A DNA stretch of 10,213 nt from Ruminococcus flavefaciens (lineage in GTDB: Bacteria; Bacillota; Clostridia; Oscillospirales; Ruminococcaceae): contig CADBAC010000126.1 of the NCBI GenBank assembly GCA_902792495.1, positions 1-10,213 on the forward strand. The letters run 5' to 3'. Positions within the stretch are counted from its first letter, which is position 1, and the number at the start of each line of letters is the position of its first letter. The notes beneath the pieces are model-generated. The model worked only from the letters and a program-made list of their open reading frames with translations, was not told the DNA's origin and did not search any database. Of this stretch, positions 6,944 to 10,213 are shown piece after piece. The position numbers and the translations under genes are program-made.

Positions 6944-7218
6944 AAGTCTACAGAAAACAGCAAAAGAGGTGTTTCGGAATGGACAGCAGAAGTAATATAT
7001 ATTCGGAATGTATAGATGATGTGGCAATGGAGATAAGTCTTTCATCGGCGTGGCGGAAGCGCATATTCAGCCTGCAAAAGAGTGAAAAGATCACCATATC
7101 AGCCGGGGACGGTGACAGCCTTCCCGAATATATAAGAAGTACTATCATTGAGAATAAGAACCTGTCCACATAGGGATTCATGCACGTCTTTTCGTCAAAT
7201 TTTGCCGGTGACTGCGTT

Positions 7219-7260
7219 AAAAATCCTTGAAGGGCGACAGCCCATCGGCGGATTTTTTTT
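7219..7260 (+). terminator. Terminator-like hairpin in the centre of MITE copy 3
   Basis: AAAAATCC (7219-7226) pairs with GGATTTTT (7250-7257), and inside it GGGC (7232-7235) pairs with GCCC (7240-7243) around GACA. The stem runs into eight T residues (7253-7260). Copy 2 keeps the structure with five T. It would stop transcripts entering from the left, including that of the broken gene. Confidence 0.55.
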
Positions 7261-7263
7261 GCC

Positions 7264-7292
7264 TTGTCACCGACAAAATTATGTCTGATAAT
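7264..7292 (+). promoter_or_regulatory. Outward promoter-like sequence in MITE copy 3
   Basis: TTGTCA (7264-7269), a 17-bp spacer and GATAAT (7287-7292) match consensus at 10 of 12 positions. It directly follows the internal terminator-like hairpin and points out of the right end. Here it would transcribe the 3' remnant of the broken gene and run towards the tetR operon. Confidence 0.45.
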
Positions 7293-7478
7293 CCGTACAT
7301 TCACCCTATGTGGACAGGTTCTAAATTCACGGTCTGTATCGCTGATGACTGCGAAGAGAGGTTCGATGAAGGACTTGTTGTTTTCAGATTCGCTTCGGCT
7401 GAGTTTGAGGATATTACGGCTTTATCGGGAAATAATCCTGCTGTGAAGTGAGCCGTAACAGGATCACCTTTATGCAAT

Positions 7479-7498
7479 ACGCACATCTGAGAGTGCGT
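7479..7498. other. Small hairpin after the disrupted gene
   Basis: ACGCAC (7479-7484) and GTGCGT (7493-7498) form a 6-bp perfect stem with an 8-base loop, 27 bp after the stop codon of the broken gene. There is no T run, so it would be at best a weak terminator. Confidence 0.3.
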
Positions 7499-7528
7499 GT
7501 GATAGTGAAATAAAATGTCAGGAAAGTA

Positions 7529-7557
7529 TTGACACGGCGTCAGAATGATGATATAAT
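7529..7557 (+). promoter_or_regulatory. Consensus sigma-A promoter of the tetR-AKR-flavodoxin operon
   Basis: TTGACA (7529-7534) and TATAAT (7552-7557) match consensus perfectly with a 17-bp spacer. Transcription should start near 7564-7566, giving a leader of about 55 nt. A promoter this strong would be expected to need tight repression, which fits the two operator-like palindromes overlapping its –35 and its start point. Confidence 0.9.
7530..7542 (+). promoter_or_regulatory. Operator-like palindrome 1, over the –35
   Basis: TGACACGGCGTCA has the form TGACA-NNN-(T/C)GTCA and covers five of the six –35 bases. The bases GTCAGAATG at its right side are repeated at site 2, so the similarity is longer than the palindrome alone. 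It is the likely binding site of the TetR-type repressor encoded directly downstream. Confidence 0.6.
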
Positions 7558-7565
7558 AACTATAG

Positions 7566-7578
7566 TGACACAATGTCA
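7566..7578 (+). promoter_or_regulatory. Operator-like palindrome 2, at the transcription start
   Basis: TGACACAATGTCA is a perfect TGACA-CAA-TGTCA palindrome. Its centre is 36 bp from that of site 1. Repressor bound to both sites would bracket the promoter. A further half site TGTCA with similar flanking bases lies at 7516-7520. Confidence 0.65.
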
Positions 7579-7619
7579 GAATGCTGTAACAGAATATAAT
7601 TCAGAAAGGGGAAGTGATC

Positions 7620-8240
7620 ATGCCTAAAGGATCACCAGAGCTTACAGCTTCACGGAAAGAGGAGATAATCAACGCCTGTGAAAAGCTCTATCAGACAATG
7701 AGCTTCAAGGAGATAACAATAAAGAAGATCGGCGCTGTTACGTCGTTTACAAGGACTTCCATATACAATTATTTCCAGACGAAAGAGGAGATATTCCTGG
7801 CGCTGATGCAGCGTGAGTATGAGAAGTGGGCAGCGGAAATGAATGCCCTTGCTGAGAATAATGACAGCATGACCGCCGATAAATTTGCAGATGCCATCGC
7901 TCATTCCCTTGAAAGTCACGAACAGCTTCTGAAGCTGCTGGCGATGAATCACTACGACATGGAGGAGAATTCACGCCCCGAGCGCCTTACCGAGTTCAAG
8001 GTGGCTTACGGCGCTTCACTGGATGCAGTCAGGGAATGCGTGAGGAAATTCTTCCCCGAAACGGACTGTGAAAGCTTTTTTTTCGTCTTTTTCCCGTTCC
8101 TTTTCGGAGTTTATCCCTATTCGGTGGCAACGGAAAAACAGCTCAGCGCAATGCGTGAGGCGAAAATGGAATTCAGGATGCACAACATTTATGAGATTAT
8201 TTATTCCTGCGTAATGCAGTTACTGGGAGGTAAAAAATGA
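7620..8240 (+). CDS. TetR-family repressor
   Basis: This 206-residue cytoplasmic DNA-binding protein probably represses its own operon. Residues about 12-58 are the TetR DNA-binding domain, with the helix-turn-helix ending in the typical TRTSIYNYFQTKEEIF (44-59). Residues 60-206 form the divergent helical ligand-binding and dimer region, with a run of aromatic residues (SFFFVFFPFLFGVYPY) likely to line a hydrophobic pocket. The ATG at 7620 is chosen over the GTG at 7614 because AAAGGGG at 7605-7611 is 8 bp from the ATG but only 2 bp from the GTG. The stop codon overlaps the next start (ATGA at 8237-8240), so the reductase is translationally coupled. The inducer is unknown; a reactive carbonyl or aromatic compound would fit the downstream reductase. 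Confidence 0.92.
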   Translation: MPKGSPELTASRKEEIINACEKLYQTMSFKEITIKKIGAVTSFTRTSIYNYFQTKEEIFLALMQREYEKWAAEMNALAENNDSMTADKFADAIAHSLESHEQLLKLLAMNHYDMEENSRPERLTEFKVAYGASLDAVRECVRKFFPETDCESFFFVFFPFLFGVYPYSVATEKQLSAMREAKMEFRMHNIYEIIYSCVMQLLGGKK

Positions 8241-9274
8241 AGTACACTAAACTTGGAAATTCGGACCTTAATGTATCAAGAATATGTATGGGCTGCATGG
8301 GCTTCGGCGACTCAAAAAACGGTCAGCACTCATGGACTCTTGATGAAGAACATTCCCGTGAGATAATCAGGCGTGGACTTGACCTTGGTGTAAACTTCTA
8401 CGATACTGCCATAGCCTATCAGTCGGGTACAAGCGAACAGTATGTCGGCAGAGCGCTCCGTGATTTTGCAAAGCGTGACGAGGTAGTTGTTGCTACAAAA
8501 TTCCTGCCGAGAACTCCCGAGGACATAGCCGCAGGCATAACAGGTCAGCAGCATATCGAGCGTATGATAAACAAAAGTCTTGAAAATTTAGGCATGGACT
8601 ACGTTGACCTCTACATTTATCATATGTGGGACTGGAACACTCCCGTATACGATATCATGGACGGACTCAACCGCATAGTCAAGGCAGGAAAAGCCCGTTA
8701 TATCGGTATTTCCAACTGTTATGCATGGCAGCTTGCAAAGGCAAATGCCCTTGCGGAAAAGGAAGGCTTTGCAAAGTTTGTCAGCGTTCAGGGACACTAT
8801 AATCTCATCTTCCGTGAGGAGGAGAGGGAAATGGCGATGCTGTGCAATGAAGACAATATCGCTATGACTCCCTACAGCGCACTGGCAAGCGGCCGCCTTG
8901 CACGACTTCCCGGCGAGACTTCAAAACGTGCCGAGGAGGACAGCTACGCTAAGTTCAAGTATGACGCAACTAAGGAACAGGATGAAGTCATCATCAGACG
9001 AGTTGCAGAACTTGCTGAAAAACACGGTGTATCAATGACCGAGATATCACTTGCATGGCTTCTCACAAAGGTGACTTCACCCGTTGTTGGCGCAACGAAA
9101 ATGCATCACATAGAGGGAGCGGCAAAGGCTGTGGATATCGAACTTGCATCTGATGAGATATCATATCTGGAAGAGCCCTATGTACCGCATTCTCTTGCAG
9201 GTGTAATGGCGCAGAACAAGCCTTCCGAAAAGAATGAAAAGCACGTCTGGTCAACAGGCAGTCAAAAAATATAA
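8237..9274 (+). CDS. Aldo/keto reductase (YajO/IolS-like)
   Basis: This 345-residue cytoplasmic NAD(P)H-dependent oxidoreductase is expected to reduce aldehydes or ketones. It is a complete TIM-barrel reductase with the catalytic tetrad Asp56 and Tyr61 (in NFYDTAIAY), Lys88 (VATKF) and His129 (YIYHMWDW). The later family signatures are YIGISNCYAWQL (155-166) and, near residues 281-295, a cofactor-phosphate region like SPVVGATKMHHIEGA. The start overlaps the tetR stop by 4 bp and is preceded by GGGAGG at 8225-8230. The flavodoxin gene follows after 20 bp. Placement under a TetR repressor suggests induced detoxification rather than central metabolism. The substrate cannot be read from the sequence. 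Confidence 0.93.
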   Translation: MKYTKLGNSDLNVSRICMGCMGFGDSKNGQHSWTLDEEHSREIIRRGLDLGVNFYDTAIAYQSGTSEQYVGRALRDFAKRDEVVVATKFLPRTPEDIAAGITGQQHIERMINKSLENLGMDYVDLYIYHMWDWNTPVYDIMDGLNRIVKAGKARYIGISNCYAWQLAKANALAEKEGFAKFVSVQGHYNLIFREEEREMAMLCNEDNIAMTPYSALASGRLARLPGETSKRAEEDSYAKFKYDATKEQDEVIIRRVAELAEKHGVSMTEISLAWLLTKVTSPVVGATKMHHIEGAAKAVDIELASDEISYLEEPYVPHSLAGVMAQNKPSEKNEKHVWSTGSQKI

Positions 9275-9294
9275 CCACGAGAAAGGAGAATATC

Positions 9295-10062
9295 ATGAAA
9301 AAACTGTTATCAATTATAGCATCGGGAATAATGCTTGCGTCGCTTTCGGGATTTGACACTCCCGACACAGCAGATACGGACGCAGTTTCCGCAGCAACGG
9401 GGACGGTCAGATATACCGATGATGACCTTCGGAATCTTCAGGATTTTCTCCTTGCAAGACCTGCAAAGGAAGACCTTACAGGAAAGCCCTACGACCTTAA
9501 CGGCGATGAAGTGTGGGACGTTTTTGACCTTTGCCTGATGAGGAAAGAAGTCGAAAAGAGTGCGGATACTGCGTCGGACAGCGATACTATCGTTGTGTAT
9601 TTCTCACGTACAGGAAATACCGAGAAGATAACCGAATACCTTATTGATATAACAGGCGCTGACAGCTACGTTATCGAAGCGGCTGTACCGTATACAGATG
9701 AGGACATCGCCTACAACAATTCAGGCTGCCGTGCAAACAAGGAACAGAACGACAAGACAGTCCGTCCTGAGATTGCCGGACCGATAGCATCTCTCGACAG
9801 CTATGATACGGTATTCCTCGGCTATCCTATATGGTGGGGAGAAGAACCACGCATAATCGACACCTTCCTTGAAAGCTGCGACTTATCCGAAAAGACGGTA
9901 ATACCGTTCTGTACATCGGGAAGCAGCGGGATTTCCACAAGTGAAAGGAACATAGGCACTCTTGTACCGATAGGAAAGCAGCTGACAGGCAAGCGTTTTG
10001 CAGCAAGTGCATCAAAGACTGATGTCGAGACATGGTACGATTCGCTTCCGCTTGATAAATAA
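9295..10062 (+). CDS. Exported flavodoxin with N-terminal dockerin-like module
   Basis: This is a 255-residue protein. Residues 1-19 look like an export signal (MKKLLSIIASGIMLASLSG); the position where related proteins usually have a lipobox cysteine is Phe20. Residues 40-87 are a dockerin-like module with one intact calcium loop, DLNGDEVWDVFD (Asp67, Asn69, Asp71, Asp78), and a first repeat reduced to its helix (YTDDDLRNLQDFLL). Residues 98-255 are a flavodoxin of the Flavodoxin_4 kind: the FMN phosphate loop SRTGNTE (104-110), GYPIWWGEEP (176-185) and CTSGSSG (206-212). Flavodoxins carry electrons on FMN and are usually cytoplasmic. The start has AAAGGAG at 9282-9288. It is last in the tetR-reductase operon. 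The dockerin suggests attachment to a cohesin-bearing scaffold outside the cell; that is inference. Confidence 0.88.
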   Translation: MKKLLSIIASGIMLASLSGFDTPDTADTDAVSAATGTVRYTDDDLRNLQDFLLARPAKEDLTGKPYDLNGDEVWDVFDLCLMRKEVEKSADTASDSDTIVVYFSRTGNTEKITEYLIDITGADSYVIEAAVPYTDEDIAYNNSGCRANKEQNDKTVRPEIAGPIASLDSYDTVFLGYPIWWGEEPRIIDTFLESCDLSEKTVIPFCTSGSSGISTSERNIGTLVPIGKQLTGKRFAASASKTDVETWYDSLPLDK

Positions 10063-10099
10063 AAAAACGGTCTCATCGAAAATCGGTGAGGCCGTTTTT
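10063..10099. terminator. Strong bidirectional intrinsic terminator
   Basis: AAAAACGGTCTCATCG (10063-10078) pairs with CGGTGAGGCCGTTTTT (10084-10099) with two wobble positions and a 5-base loop. The stem starts in A and ends in T, so it should act in both directions. It starts directly after the flavodoxin stop codon and ends 5 bp from the end of the convergent gene. Confidence 0.9.
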
Positions 10100-10104
10100 G
10101 TGCG

Positions 10105-10213
10105 TTATTTTACAGTTTTCTTAGCAAGTTCAAATAATTCTTCAAAAGTATAGGTATCCATAGAGACTTTTTCGACAGTGTCGATCCTGCTTCCATCTAT
10201 GGTAGAAAGAGCA
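10105..10213 (-). CDS. C-terminal end of a convergent gene of unknown function (partial)
   Basis: On the minus strand an open frame enters from the window edge, reads 35 codons and stops at TAA (10107-10105). The visible part includes STIDGSRIDTVEKVSMDTY and ends FEELFELAKKTVK, a charged helical tail. Its end abuts the shared bidirectional terminator, which supports it as a real gene. Too little is visible to name a family. Confidence 0.6.
   Translation of the reverse strand, partial: ALSTIDGSRIDTVEKVSMDTYTFEELFELAKKTVK

Larger units (their letters stand above)
7158..7321 (+). mobile_element. Complete MITE-like element, copy 3 (164 bp)
   Basis: It has the same 18-bp terminal inverted repeats as copy 2 and is flanked by TAA at 7155-7157 and 7322-7324. 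The left flank reads TAA rather than the TTA that inverted-repeat symmetry would give, so TAA is a target duplication and not part of the element. The arms (about 55 bp each) enclose a centre with a terminator-like hairpin and an outward promoter-like sequence. There is no transposase. Insertion broke the surrounding small gene. Confidence 0.9.
6979..7451 (+). pseudogene. Unknown small gene interrupted by MITE copy 3
   Basis: I do not recognise this gene. It begins at ATG 6979 after a good ribosome binding site (AAAGAGGTG). The frame runs 60 codons before meeting the MITE at 7158, where it stops at TAG 7171-7173 with four residues contributed by the element. Removing the element plus one TAA copy (167 bp) joins the codons AAT, AAA and TTC and gives one open frame of 101 residues ending at TGA 7449-7451. 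The rebuilt protein is soluble and acidic, without a signal peptide or membrane segment. Its N-terminal half has WRKRIFSLQKSEKITIS and its C-terminal half FTVCIADDCEERFDEG. A 64-residue truncated product could still be made, but the C-terminal 40% is lost. The insertion is probably recent because neither half has other stops. Confidence 0.8.

Noticed and set aside
7264..7292. The MITE outward promoter as the main promoter of tetR.
   Set aside because: A perfect consensus promoter with operators lies much closer to tetR at 7529-7557.
1494..7321. Copies 2 and 3 of the MITE are inverted and bracket the regulator-mannanase block, suggesting inversion or a composite transposon.
   Set aside because: The broken gene joins in frame across copy 3, so both of its flanks are original and no inversion has passed through it. 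Each copy has its own TAA duplication, as expected for independent insertions.
7227..7451. A separate gene starting inside the MITE and running through the 3' half of the broken gene.
   Set aside because: The start would be a TTG inside the element without a ribosome binding site. The frame is better explained as the remnant of the interrupted gene.

Overview
The window looks like chromosomal DNA from a fibre-degrading, cellulosome-type Ruminococcus (R. albus / R. flavefaciens group, Oscillospiraceae). The reasons are three dockerin-type calcium-loop modules in 10 kb, a multidomain secreted mannanase/esterase with a Ruminococcus-style two-repeat dockerin, strong AGGAGG-type ribosome binding sites, near-consensus sigma-A promoters and a moderate GC content. 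The genus is an inference from architecture. No database search was possible.

Layout. (1) 1-1379, plus strand: the right arm of a short mobile repeat, then a hexapeptide O-acetyltransferase and an overlapping lipoprotein with a cyclophilin-like domain and a C-terminal dockerin-like tail, closed by a hairpin. (2) 1380-1730: non-coding, holding a nested inverted repeat and a complete copy of the mobile repeat in reverse orientation. (3) 1731-6754, minus strand: a modular mannan-degrading enzyme (signal peptide, CBM35-like, GH26, dockerin, CE1 esterase) and, downstream of it, a large hybrid regulator (LacI-type sugar-binding sensor, central region, AraC DNA-binding domain) with its own strong promoter. 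(4) 6755-7451: a divergent regulatory region and a small unknown gene broken by a third copy of the mobile repeat. (5) 7452-10099, plus strand: a tetR / aldo-keto reductase / exported dockerin-flavodoxin operon under a promoter that carries two matching palindromic operators, ended by a strong terminator. (6) 10105-10213: the last 35 codons of a convergent minus-strand gene.

How the genes may work together. The central block is a regulated mannan or acetyl-mannan utilisation unit; the regulator probably senses a released sugar and may activate the enzyme gene, whose promoter has a good -10 but no clear -35. The two flanking blocks look like halves of one redox/stress set, because both encode exported non-CAZyme proteins (a cyclophilin-like lipoprotein and a flavodoxin) carrying nearly the same unusual dockerin-like module with a degenerate first calcium loop.

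The most notable items are: a 161-164 bp MITE-like element with 18-bp perfect terminal repeats and a TAA target duplication; the break of a gene by one copy, where removing the element plus one TAA restores the reading frame exactly; a terminator-like hairpin and an outward promoter inside the element, one copy of which sits directly upstream of the acetyltransferase operon; and the dockerin-flavodoxin and cyclophilin-like-dockerin fusions.
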